A DNA stretch of 64,000 nt from an uncultured Bacteroidales bacterium. Its GTDB lineage: Bacteria; Bacteroidota; Bacteroidia; Bacteroidales; P3. Positions 42,676 to 50,019 of the stretch are shown here, in pieces (position 1 is the stretch's first letter; each line of letters begins with the position of its first letter). The position numbers and the translations under genes were made by a program. Under the pieces are notes generated by a model. That model was given only the letters and a program-made list of their open reading frames with translations. It was not told the DNA's origin and did not search any database. The stretch spans positions 62,001-126,000 of the forward strand of contig CAMVMX010000009.1 in the NCBI GenBank assembly GCA_947168665.1, given 5' to 3'.

Positions 42676-43278
42676 ATGAAAAAGATGGCATTCATACTGC
42701 TGGCCTTGGCATGGGCCTCCGCCAGCATGGCTCAAAGCACCAAAGGCTTTGCATGGAGCAAAATAACCGTGGGGCCTGAATTGGTTCACAATATCGTGCA
42801 CGCCTACTACTTCGGCAGCAATTCCATTCTGCTGGATCACCCAAACAATAGTGCTGTCGTCAAGGTTTCCTACGACCTGGGGCGCTATTGGACTCTCGCC
42901 GCTTATGGCGGTCTGAGCATGTGCCACCGCTCCGTTGAGGGGCAGGAGGAGGTACGCACGGATAATTATTCGGGCTTGCTGTCCCGCTCGCGCTATGTCA
43001 ACGAACCCCGCGCACACTTCGGCCTTGAGGCCCAGTTGCACCTGCTGCCACTGTTTGGGGTGAATAGTCAGTGGTTCGACCTTTACGGCGTAGGCCGGGT
43101 TGGCTCTACTACCCAGGACCTCGACCTTTCTTTGGGTCTCGGCCTGGCCTATTGGCCTTGGCCGTGGGGAGGTGTCTACGCCAACATCAGCACAGGCAGT
43201 GTGGGGTTCCCTTATGGATTCCTTGAAGAGGAATACTCCCATTTCCAGCTTCGCGCAGGCGTAAGTTTCCGTCTCTGA
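42676..43278 (+). CDS. Small outer-membrane beta-barrel protein
   Basis: The protein has 200 residues with a signal peptide (MKKMAFILLALAWASASMAQ). Strands such as VVKVSYDLGRYWTLAAYGGL, ARAHFG-like EPRAHFGLEAQLHLLPLFG and YSHFQLRAGVSFRL, the last ending in Phe-Arg-Leu, support an 8-stranded outer-membrane barrel of the OmpW/OmpA-like size class. It follows the larger barrel gene by 24 bp in the ECF operon. No specific family is recognised. Confidence 0.75.
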   Translation: MKKMAFILLALAWASASMAQSTKGFAWSKITVGPELVHNIVHAYYFGSNSILLDHPNNSAVVKVSYDLGRYWTLAAYGGLSMCHRSVEGQEEVRTDNYSGLLSRSRYVNEPRAHFGLEAQLHLLPLFGVNSQWFDLYGVGRVGSTTQDLDLSLGLGLAYWPWPWGGVYANISTGSVGFPYGFLEEEYSHFQLRAGVSFRL

Positions 43279-43318
43279 ACAATCAAATCATTTTATAAAC
43301 CCTTAAAACAACACATCA

Positions 43319-43726
43319 ATGAAAAAACTCTTAGCTTTATTCCTCGTGTCGGCTGCGCTGCTGACAGTTTCCTGTAAAAAAGAAAACACCGTCATTGCAG
43401 AAAACACCGTCAAACTGGCTGGCACCAGCTGGAAATCAACCCTTTCTGTCGGGGGCTTCAATGCCCAGTACCTCATGGTCTTCATCAACGACTCCATCGG
43501 CCGGATGGATATGAGCATTGTGGAAGGTGGCCTTCCCGACACCGAGTCGCTCTCCTTCGTCTACGTCTTCGACGGCAAATCGAGCGGCACCGTCACCGTC
43601 AATGATGATGAAATCATGCCTTTCACCTATTCCGACGGCTCGGGCAACCCCGTCATCACCATGATGCTCACTGGCGAAGAGGCCCGCGAACTTGGCATCA
43701 GCCAGTTGGTCTTCACCAAGCAATGA
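43319..43726 (+). CDS. Lipoprotein of the ECF operon
   Basis: The protein has 135 residues. The N-terminus MKKLLALFLVSAALLTVSCK has the lipobox LTVSC, so the mature protein starts at Cys19 and is lipid-anchored. The mature part (TVKLAGTSWKSTLSVGGFNA, LSFVYVFDGKSSGTVTVNDD) resembles small lipocalin-like/META-like Bacteroidales lipoproteins. It is 40 bp behind the barrel gene, the last member of the sigma operon before a separate promoter at 43774. Confidence 0.8.
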   Translation: MKKLLALFLVSAALLTVSCKKENTVIAENTVKLAGTSWKSTLSVGGFNAQYLMVFINDSIGRMDMSIVEGGLPDTESLSFVYVFDGKSSGTVTVNDDEIMPFTYSDGSGNPVITMMLTGEEARELGISQLVFTKQ

Positions 43727-43773
43727 CGCATTATCTCTTGAGAGAATCGCCCCTGTTTATTAAGAAAAAATAG

Positions 43774-43781
43774 TATCTTTG
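43774..43781 (+). promoter_or_regulatory. -7 box TATCTTTG for the TM2-domain gene
   Basis: TATCTTTG matches TAnnTTTG and lies 111 bp upstream of the ATG at 43893; it separates this gene from the ECF operon. Confidence 0.55.
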
Positions 43782-43892
43782 TAACTGCAAACATCCCGGA
43801 TGGACACAGTGCAAACATAATAATGACCAGATGTTTACTGATTTACTAACCTACTTAAAAGTTGCGCCCGTCACGTATCAGGGCTACGATAA

Positions 43893-44327
43893 ATGAAGAA
43901 AACACTCACCTTCCTCTTCGCAATGGCCATGTCCATTTCTTTTGCCGTTGCCCAGATACCGACCACCGATGTCACAACCGCCGCCCCTGCAGGCGCTGAG
44001 ATGGCTGAATGGGTAGAACAACCCACTGCCGACAATGCCAGTTCCATGCAGCTGACAGATATGTCGTTCCCAACCGAACAGGATATCCAGGCGCTGATTG
44101 CCCAGAATGTAGACAATCCCGACCAGACTGTGGCTGCCCTCCTGAACATCTTTCTCGGTGATTTTGGCATAGGCCATTTCTACACAGGCCAGACCACACG
44201 TGGCATCCTCGACATCATTTTCTTCTGGACGGGCATCCCCGCCATCATAGGAATCGTTGAGGGAATTATATGGTTGTGCGACAGCGACGCCCAGTGGCAG
44301 GCCCGCGTCGAAGGCTGGAGAAAATAG
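43893..44327 (+). CDS. TM2-domain membrane protein with signal peptide
   Basis: The protein has 144 residues. A signal peptide (MKKTLTFLFAMAMSISFAVA) precedes an acidic ~65-residue periplasmic segment, then the TM2 domain: AALLNIFLGDFGIGHFYTGQ, TTRGILDIIFFWTG and IGIVEGIIWLCDSD, with the G-x-(F/I)G-x-H-x-F-Y-x-G core and the C-terminal D of the second helix. TM2 proteins are widespread small membrane proteins of unclear function. It has its own promoter. Confidence 0.88.
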   Translation: MKKTLTFLFAMAMSISFAVAQIPTTDVTTAAPAGAEMAEWVEQPTADNASSMQLTDMSFPTEQDIQALIAQNVDNPDQTVAALLNIFLGDFGIGHFYTGQTTRGILDIIFFWTGIPAIIGIVEGIIWLCDSDAQWQARVEGWRK

Positions 44328-44356
44328 GCCTTCAGCAGTGGCGCAAGCCACAATAC

Positions 44357-44392
44357 GAAAGGGTGGCTGAGCCGATGCTCAGCCACCCTTTC
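44357..44392. terminator. Bidirectional terminator between the TM2 gene and adk
   Basis: GAAAGGGTGGCTGAGC and GCTCAGCCACCCTTTC form a 16-bp perfect stem with a CGAT loop; A/T residues at both stem bases let it work for both convergent genes. Confidence 0.8.
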
Positions 44393-44408
44393 GTTTGCGC
44401 ATAGGCGG

Positions 44409-45068
44409 TCAGTTCTGCAATATCCATTCCATCACCTTGCACAGGCGGCTGTTCGTCTCCGAAATCTCGCCACTGCCGTCGACCGAAATGAGGCGGCCCG
44501 AAACCCTGTAGTAGTCAAGTACCGGCCGAGTTTTGGCCTCATACTCCTCTAAGCGGTGGCGTATCACCTCCTCGTTGTCGTCGCTGCGGTTGGACACTTG
44601 GGCGCGCTCGTGGATGCGGCGCACCAACTCTTCCTGGGGTACGTCGATGCTGATTACGCAGTCCAGCCGCCGTTGCTTCTTCTGGAAGAGAAATTCCAGC
44701 ATTTGGCATTGTTGCACCGTGCGGGGGAATCCATCGTAGATGATGGAGGGCTGGGGCTTTTCGGGCAGTGGGTCGTCCGGGCCCAGACCACAGGCGCGGC
44801 GCAGCCGCAGCTCGTCCCACTCGTCGAGCAGCTCATTGCGGCCGTGGTCCAGCGCTTTGGCTATGAGGCCTACTACGATGTCGTCGCCCACTAGGTCGCC
44901 GCGATTCATGATATCTTTGACGCGCAGGCCCAATGCGGTTCCTTGGGCCACTTCGTGCCTCAGCATCTCGCCAGTGGAGAGGTGTATGAGGTCAAACTTT
45001 TCGGCCAGAAGCGAAGCCTGGGTCCCTTTGCCGGCACCGGGGGCTCCGAATAAAATGATGTTTTTCAT
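44409..45068 (-). CDS. adk: Adenylate kinase
   Basis: The start at 45066-45068 (MKNIILFGAPGAGKGTQASL) is the family's usual one; an upstream in-frame ATG adds 11 unconserved residues. The protein has 219 residues, with P-loop GAPGAGKGT (8-16), IHLSTGEMLRHE AMP-binding block, IYDGFPRTVQQ and the RHRLEEYEAKTRPVLDYY lid/core region. The lid lacks the four-cysteine zinc site. It interconverts ATP + AMP and 2 ADP in the cytoplasm. Confidence 0.96.
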   Translation of the reverse strand: MKNIILFGAPGAGKGTQASLLAEKFDLIHLSTGEMLRHEVAQGTALGLRVKDIMNRGDLVGDDIVVGLIAKALDHGRNELLDEWDELRLRRACGLGPDDPLPEKPQPSIIYDGFPRTVQQCQMLEFLFQKKQRRLDCVISIDVPQEELVRRIHERAQVSNRSDDNEEVIRHRLEEYEAKTRPVLDYYRVSGRLISVDGSGEISETNSRLCKVMEWILQN

Positions 45069-45174
45069 TAGGTTTATTGTATTTGAGAATAAATGGTTCA
45101 TGGCCAGGATTCCCCGTTTCGGTTGGCGAGAGGTCGTCCGATTTGCCCATCAAGCTGCGGGGAGCCTCCGGCGG

Positions 45175-46404
45175 TCAACGTATGCCCAGCTTCTTCTTGA
45201 TAGCTTTGGGCAAGGCATCCTTGTGTACCAGGATGGTGATGGTCTTGTAGCGGAAAAAGGCCTTGCTGGCATAAAACATGCCCTTATACTCGCCGTTATA
45301 GGCTCCCCAGCTGTTTTTGACCATATAGTACTCATTGCCCATCTGGTCCTTGGCGGTGCCGTAGATGAGCATCAGGTGGTCGTCGTTGGTCTCGTGGTTG
45401 TCCCAACCCAATTGCCGCTCCTGCGGTGTGACCCACCGTTGGGGGGTGGGGCGGGTGGCGCTCTCGTCCTGAATCTCCTTGGCCGTCATGCCTGTCCAGT
45501 GGGCCAGGTCGCTGCCTTGCAGGTCGGGAGCGTTCCCATCGGTGGCGGGAAGCACACAGAACCCCTTGCGAGAGTTTTGGCGGAATCCCGGCTCGCTCAC
45601 GTCGCTGTCCCACCCCACGGGGTAGCAGTGGGCGATGGCGTAGTCGACAATTTCCTGCAGCTCGTCGAGCGACACGTTGTACGACAGGTCGTGCCGCCAG
45701 TTGTCAGGGCTCTCCACCGCGAAACGGCTGTACTGCGGATAGTGCAGGAATGAGGTTATCTGCACATAGTCGTCGGCCTTCAGCCCGGTCGAGGCATAGA
45801 AAGACTGGGGCGTGTAGCTCCCGCCCTGATAGGTGAACTCCGTGGGCGGCACCCCGAGGTACACATCGTGCACCGCGCGGATGGCCTTCATGCACAGCAG
45901 CTCGTAGTTCTCGTCGCTTTGCAAACTCCCGTTGCCGGCAGCAGCTTTCACCATCGGGTTTACCATCGAGCTCAGTTCGCTGTGGTTGGAGATGGTGTCG
46001 CGATACATCGCGCCGGGGCGCATCAGTTCTTCAGGTATCAGGCCGTAACGCTCCATGCAGTGCAACAGGTCGCCGAAGCAGCCTCCTTGGCTGAAGCCTA
46101 TGTCGCCGTGGGTGCGTATGGAAGCCATGGCGCGGTCCATATAGTCCCAGTAGGCGATATACATCTCGCTGAAGTCGTAGGTGCCTTTGCCCATGCGCAG
46201 CAGTTCGGCCTCGATGAATGCCACTCCGCTGTAGTCCCAACAGGTGCCGGCTTTGCCCTGGTTCTTCACTGGGGTGACGGGCAACTCTTTGATGATGGTG
46301 AATTTGTAGCCCTCGTTATCTTTCTTGTTATGTGGGGCCTGAGTTTGTGCTGTCGCGGTGCCGCACAGCAGGGCGGCAACCAGGAGGGTGGTGATTTTTT
46401 TCAT
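45175..46404 (-). CDS. Secreted papain-fold (C1) peptidase, PepC/bleomycin-hydrolase type
   Basis: The protein has 409 residues with a signal peptide (MKKITTLLVAALLCGTATAQ). The active-site blocks are VKNQGKAGTCWDYSGVAFIE (Gln49 oxyanion, Cys55 nucleophile), NDDHLMLIYGTAKDQMG (His) and YYMVKNSWGAYNGEYKGMFY (Asn). In most members the residues after Cys-Trp are Ser-Phe; here they are Asp-Tyr. The closest types are bleomycin hydrolase-like aminopeptidases, but the signal peptide places this enzyme in the periplasm or outside. No T9SS tail is present. Confidence 0.9.
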   Translation of the reverse strand: MKKITTLLVAALLCGTATAQTQAPHNKKDNEGYKFTIIKELPVTPVKNQGKAGTCWDYSGVAFIEAELLRMGKGTYDFSEMYIAYWDYMDRAMASIRTHGDIGFSQGGCFGDLLHCMERYGLIPEELMRPGAMYRDTISNHSELSSMVNPMVKAAAGNGSLQSDENYELLCMKAIRAVHDVYLGVPPTEFTYQGGSYTPQSFYASTGLKADDYVQITSFLHYPQYSRFAVESPDNWRHDLSYNVSLDELQEIVDYAIAHCYPVGWDSDVSEPGFRQNSRKGFCVLPATDGNAPDLQGSDLAHWTGMTAKEIQDESATRPTPQRWVTPQERQLGWDNHETNDDHLMLIYGTAKDQMGNEYYMVKNSWGAYNGEYKGMFYASKAFFRYKTITILVHKDALPKAIKKKLGIR

Positions 46405-46427
46405 GACAGTGGTATTATTTCAAAGTG

Positions 46428-46435
46428 CAAAGGTA
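46428..46435 (-). promoter_or_regulatory. -7 box TACCTTTG for the C1 peptidase gene
   Basis: TACCTTTG on the minus strand lies 23 bp upstream of the peptidase start codon. Confidence 0.6.
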
Positions 46436-46561
46436 CACATTTTTTTTGATTCCAATACTGACTAATGAAAAAATGTCTGATGCAAATTATCGCAAATCCA
46501 CCGGTAATAATTATTTGAATTATTTCCACGAGGAGTTGGCAAGGTTTAGTATCAATAACTT

Positions 46562-46594
46562 CGGGGTGCGGAAATCTCTGATTTCCGCACCCCG
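46562..46594. terminator. Stable hairpin downstream of T9SS cargo copy 1
   Basis: A 15-bp perfect stem (46562-46576 with 46580-46594, arms CGGGGTGCGGAAATC and complement) has a TCT loop. No T-run follows on the minus strand, so termination function is likely but not canonical. The hairpin lies outside the duplicated segment and is absent next to copy 2. Confidence 0.5.
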
Positions 46595-46648
46595 GACAGA
46601 TGCGCTCTCCTAAAAGTCTCTTGGATAGGTTTTCATGCACCCGCCCTC

Positions 46649-48570
46649 TTTGAAAAGGCGAGGGCGATTTCTATTGTAGAATCAGTTTCTGGGTGGCGGA
46701 GCCCTGCGGGGTGGAGATGGTGAGGAAATAGGTTCCGGCCGGGAGGTGGCTGAGGTCGAGGGAGAGTGATTGGGAGCCGGGCTGCGGAGTGAGGGTGATG
46801 GTCTCGTGGCCGGCGGCATCGAGGAGGACGAGGCGGCATCCGGCGGGCGAGGGCTGGGCGAGGGTGACGGCAACTTGGCCGTTGGTGGGGTTGGGGGCGA
46901 GGGTGAAGAGGGGTTTGCCTGCAGGGCGGTTCGTCTCGGGCGGGGTGATGCCTTGGCCGGAAGTGGCTGGTCCAAATATGGCGGTGATAAAGGTGTCTTG
47001 GACAACGACAACGTGGCGGGGGTTGTCGGTCACGCCGTCCTCCCAGTTGAGGAAGGTGTAGCCGGGCTGGGGGATGGGCGTGAAGTGGGCGGTGTCGAAC
47101 TCGTGGAACTGTCCGTTCCCGCGGACGTAGCCCCAGTTGTAGTTGTTGGAGAGTCCGTTGGCCACGAAGATTTCCTTGGTGCGGAAGGTGGCGGAGAAGG
47201 TGGTGTCCTGGGTGAGGAAGATGGTGCGTGGGTTTTGAGTGCTGCCGTCATTCCAGTGGGAGAAGAAGCAGTAGCTTTGCGAGGGGCTGGCGGCAATGGT
47301 GACGGAGTCGCCTTCGAGGTAGGTGCCAGAGCCGGATACGGACCCGCGGTTGGGGTTGAGGCTTACGACGCTGACGGTGCGGGGGCTGGAAGGCCGGAAG
47401 TAAGCGGTGAATGAGGTGTCGGAGGTGAGGAAGATGGTGCGGGGGTTGTCGGTGTTGCCATCGTTCCAGTGGGAGAAGATGTAGCCGTGGCGGTTGCGGG
47501 CGGTGAAGGTGACGTTGGTGAGGTCGGAGTAACGCCCGTTGCCCGTGGTGTAGCCATGTGCGCTGTCGGCAGCAGCGGTGGATACGTTGTAGAAGTCGGC
47601 AATGATAAAGAAGGGTCCCCACCCGTTTGGGGTTACCTGGTGTAGGTAGGCTGTGTCGTGGCCATGAAGATTGTTGCGTCTTTGACTATACAGGTAGAGT
47701 TTTGTGCCTTCGCATTGTGATCGACAGAAGCATGAGGCCTCGGGCGTTCGTGACACAGCGCACCTTACTCTGAAATACCTTGTGGGATAGTAATATTGAT
47801 GGAAGTCAGCATCATAGATTTGGCGATCATTGTATGCGGTTCCTCCGATATAGAATATGGAGTCGACGTAGACAGGGGCTTTGAAGTAAACCTCGTGCAG
47901 GTCGAACAGTGCTGATTGGGAGTTGGAATCGTCGAGTGAGACATAGATGATGCTGTCCGGCCTCAGCGGGTTGAAGGACAGGGAGTCGGAGATGGGAATG
48001 AGTGTGTCGCCGTAAGGGGCACACAGAAACAGCTTCTCGTCAAGTGAGTAGTTCACAATACTGAAGATGTGGTCGTCGAAGTGGTTTTCTCTGCGGTCAG
48101 TTATGGCTGCAAGGCCTTTGACAGCGATGGGATGACTGGTAGAGTCCCTTTTGACGACGGTGTGCGTGAGATTTGGTTCACCGACAGCGTCGGAAATCTT
48201 TTCAAACCACAATTGGTTGAACAATATATCTCGTATGGCGGGGTCGTAGCTAAAGCAAGGGCAGGTGTCGTAATAGCTTGAATAGTAGTATCTGGAATGA
48301 CGACCGACAACGGTGTCGGCAAACGGTTGTGCGGCGGCGCAATGGCTCAGCGCAGCCACGATAAGGAGTGTCTGGAATAATCTTTTCATGATGTTTTTTT
48401 TGTATGTTAATTATTGCAAGTTACAGTGTTCTGTAAGGTTGTTACTGTTACCGTCGTTATTGTTTGGGGGACCTTGAAATTTTCCTTAATAATACCGACA
48501 CGACCGAGGGTCGTCTTGTTGGGTGTACTTAGATGATAGGCCGTGGTCAGGCTGCCAAAACTAATACAGG
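46649..48570. repeat. Direct repeat copy 1 (1,922 bp)
   Basis: The sequence from the decamer TTTGAAAAGG at 46649 to CTAATACAGG at 48570 recurs at 49998-51919, offset by exactly 3,349 bp. The only difference that I found is C at 46659 versus T at 50008. The copy covers the whole 572-codon T9SS gene and the last 164 bp of the 503-codon gene. Outside these limits the flanks differ completely. Confidence 0.95.
46671..48389 (-). CDS. T9SS-secreted protein with three InlB-like repeats, copy 1
   Basis: The protein has 572 residues. Signal peptide (MKRLFQTLLIVAALSHCAAA), N-terminal domain of ~260 residues (HSRYYYSSYYDTCPCFSYDP; cysteine-rich EASCFCRSQCEGTKLYLYSQ), then three InlB-like repeats: FSHWNDGNTDNPRTIFLTSD, FSHWNDGSTQNPRTIFLTQD and FLNWEDGVTDNPRHVVVVQD. 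The end is a type A T9SS sorting domain (LAPNPTNGQVAVTLAQPSPA, LPAGTYFLTISTPQ, KLILQ). The product is identical, residue for residue, to the one encoded at 50020-51738 and is a paralogue of the 709-residue protein at 26206. It follows the 503-codon gene by 17 bp, probably as one transcript. Surface protein of unknown function. Confidence 0.9.
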   Translation of the reverse strand: MKRLFQTLLIVAALSHCAAAQPFADTVVGRHSRYYYSSYYDTCPCFSYDPAIRDILFNQLWFEKISDAVGEPNLTHTVVKRDSTSHPIAVKGLAAITDRRENHFDDHIFSIVNYSLDEKLFLCAPYGDTLIPISDSLSFNPLRPDSIIYVSLDDSNSQSALFDLHEVYFKAPVYVDSIFYIGGTAYNDRQIYDADFHQYYYPTRYFRVRCAVSRTPEASCFCRSQCEGTKLYLYSQRRNNLHGHDTAYLHQVTPNGWGPFFIIADFYNVSTAAADSAHGYTTGNGRYSDLTNVTFTARNRHGYIFSHWNDGNTDNPRTIFLTSDTSFTAYFRPSSPRTVSVVSLNPNRGSVSGSGTYLEGDSVTIAASPSQSYCFFSHWNDGSTQNPRTIFLTQDTTFSATFRTKEIFVANGLSNNYNWGYVRGNGQFHEFDTAHFTPIPQPGYTFLNWEDGVTDNPRHVVVVQDTFITAIFGPATSGQGITPPETNRPAGKPLFTLAPNPTNGQVAVTLAQPSPAGCRLVLLDAAGHETITLTPQPGSQSLSLDLSHLPAGTYFLTISTPQGSATQKLILQ

Positions 48571-49918
48571 AGAAACCAGCGGCTGGAGTGTACGGTATGT
48601 TGGAGATGTAGTGCTGAGTTATCAATCGGTTAAAGGAATTGTGTCCGATAAGGTGGAGGTACATTCTCGAGTCGATGCTGTATGTTGTCAGTTGCTGCCA
48701 ACGCTTGGCTGAATGGTTGCAGGCAAAAGGGCTGACAGCGGTTGAGGATGCTATGCTCCAAGGCACCAAATACAGGATGTCCTGGCCGGATACGGGGTTC
48801 TCCACTAAAAGTGCATATTTCTCAGTGCTGTTATGATACGTGCTTATGCCATCCAACAGGTTTACGTAGGCCGGGGTGTGTACGACAATGCCGTTGAGAA
48901 GGGATACATTGCCGGAGGTAGGGACTGAGATTCGGAAAGCGGCGATTCCATCCTGTCCGCTTGGATAGGAGCAGGGCAGTATAACGGAGGCTTCGTATGC
49001 GCCATGGGTGAACATGATGGGGTCGGAGTCTGTTCGGGAAATGTGGGAGGAACTGAAAGAGGATATGGCAGAGGCCAAGTCGTATTTGTTGCAATAGCCG
49101 TCGCCGTAAATATTGCTGATACTAATTCCGTTTTTGAAATGGTAGAGGCCGATATAGGACGGATTGTCCTGGAAACGGGAGGAAACGACAACTCCCACGC
49201 CGCAGTCTGCCACGTCGGTGAAAAACTCGCTATCGTCCGTCGGGATGGCTAAGTTGTAATACCAATCTGAGTCGTCATTGATGTTCACGGGAGGAATTAG
49301 TCCCAGCAGACAGGAACGGGAGGGAATCGTGCCTGACGAAGAAGTCTGACGGAAGGTGCCGACGGCATAAATCTGGTCATAGGAACCCTCGGCCTCGATT
49401 CTTGTCAGGTTGGATACATCATCGAATTCCAGCAGGAGGAACTCGCCATTGCCGTTGAACACATCGCTTATTGAGAACAGCCCGATGAACCCAGTGCTGC
49501 CCGAAGTGGAATTCCGATTAATCACGGGAGGGCCAGGAGGGGAAGGAGGGGTTTCGTCCTCCTCGGTCTTGCATCCGCAAAAGTAGCAGATTCCCATGTC
49601 GCTGATGGATATATCGTTGATTGTATAGGTCGTGGGATGGAGGTAAACATGGTTTTGAATGTAGTCCTGGTGCATTGTGAACTTTTTTGTCACACCAGTT
49701 GTGAGATTCTGTATGGTGAAAAAGTGTGCCACCTCAGCGGTGGTGATACTATAGGTATAGGCAACACTATAGTTGCCATAATCGCAGATCAACTCCTTGC
49801 TACTTGTAACTCCAGATGTGCTGACAATCTTTTCATTGAAACTGGTCTGGGCCGAAAGGCGAGCCGAGCATAGTAGCAGCAAGGCCGCAAGAATTGTTTT
49901 GATGATGTAGTTATTCAT
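48407..49918 (-). CDS. Secreted protein of unknown function between the duplicated T9SS genes
   Basis: The protein has 503 residues with a signal peptide (MNNYIIKTILAALLLLCSAR, then LSAQ). The N-terminal part is beta-rich (YGNYSVAYTYSITTAEVAHF, VYLHPTTYTINDISIS) and contains CYFCGCKTEEDE followed by a proline linker (TPPSPPGPPVINRNSTSGST). The remainder suggests repeating beta elements, perhaps a propeller (LLLEFDDVSNLTRIEAEGSY). Unlike its neighbours it ends without a recognisable T9SS sorting domain (TTVTVTTLQNTVTCNN). No homologue comes to mind. A fragment of its 3' end (51756-51919) shows that the pair '503-codon gene then T9SS gene' existed twice. Confidence 0.75.
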   Translation of the reverse strand: MNNYIIKTILAALLLLCSARLSAQTSFNEKIVSTSGVTSSKELICDYGNYSVAYTYSITTAEVAHFFTIQNLTTGVTKKFTMHQDYIQNHVYLHPTTYTINDISISDMGICYFCGCKTEEDETPPSPPGPPVINRNSTSGSTGFIGLFSISDVFNGNGEFLLLEFDDVSNLTRIEAEGSYDQIYAVGTFRQTSSSGTIPSRSCLLGLIPPVNINDDSDWYYNLAIPTDDSEFFTDVADCGVGVVVSSRFQDNPSYIGLYHFKNGISISNIYGDGYCNKYDLASAISSFSSSHISRTDSDPIMFTHGAYEASVILPCSYPSGQDGIAAFRISVPTSGNVSLLNGIVVHTPAYVNLLDGISTYHNSTEKYALLVENPVSGQDILYLVPWSIASSTAVSPFACNHSAKRWQQLTTYSIDSRMYLHLIGHNSFNRLITQHYISNIPYTPAAGFSCISFGSLTTAYHLSTPNKTTLGRVGIIKENFKVPQTITTVTVTTLQNTVTCNN

Positions 49919-50019
49919 GTCCGGTTTTGTGTTATTGTTTTGAATTCAGTTGGTTGTTGTGATTGTACTTGTGTAATTGCCACATGCAATGATAGTGTTT
50001 GAAAAGGTGAGGGCGATTT

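Noticed and set aside
46425-46613. 62-codon plus-strand ORF (MQRYTFFLIPILTNEKMSDA...)
   Set aside because: It starts at the peptidase promoter on the opposite strand, crosses a strong hairpin and resembles no protein.
46671-48389. Repeated motifs in the T9SS cargo genes as a possible CRISPR-like array
   Set aside because: The repeats are protein-level InlB-like modules of about 70 codons with divergent DNA, not short identical repeats with spacers.
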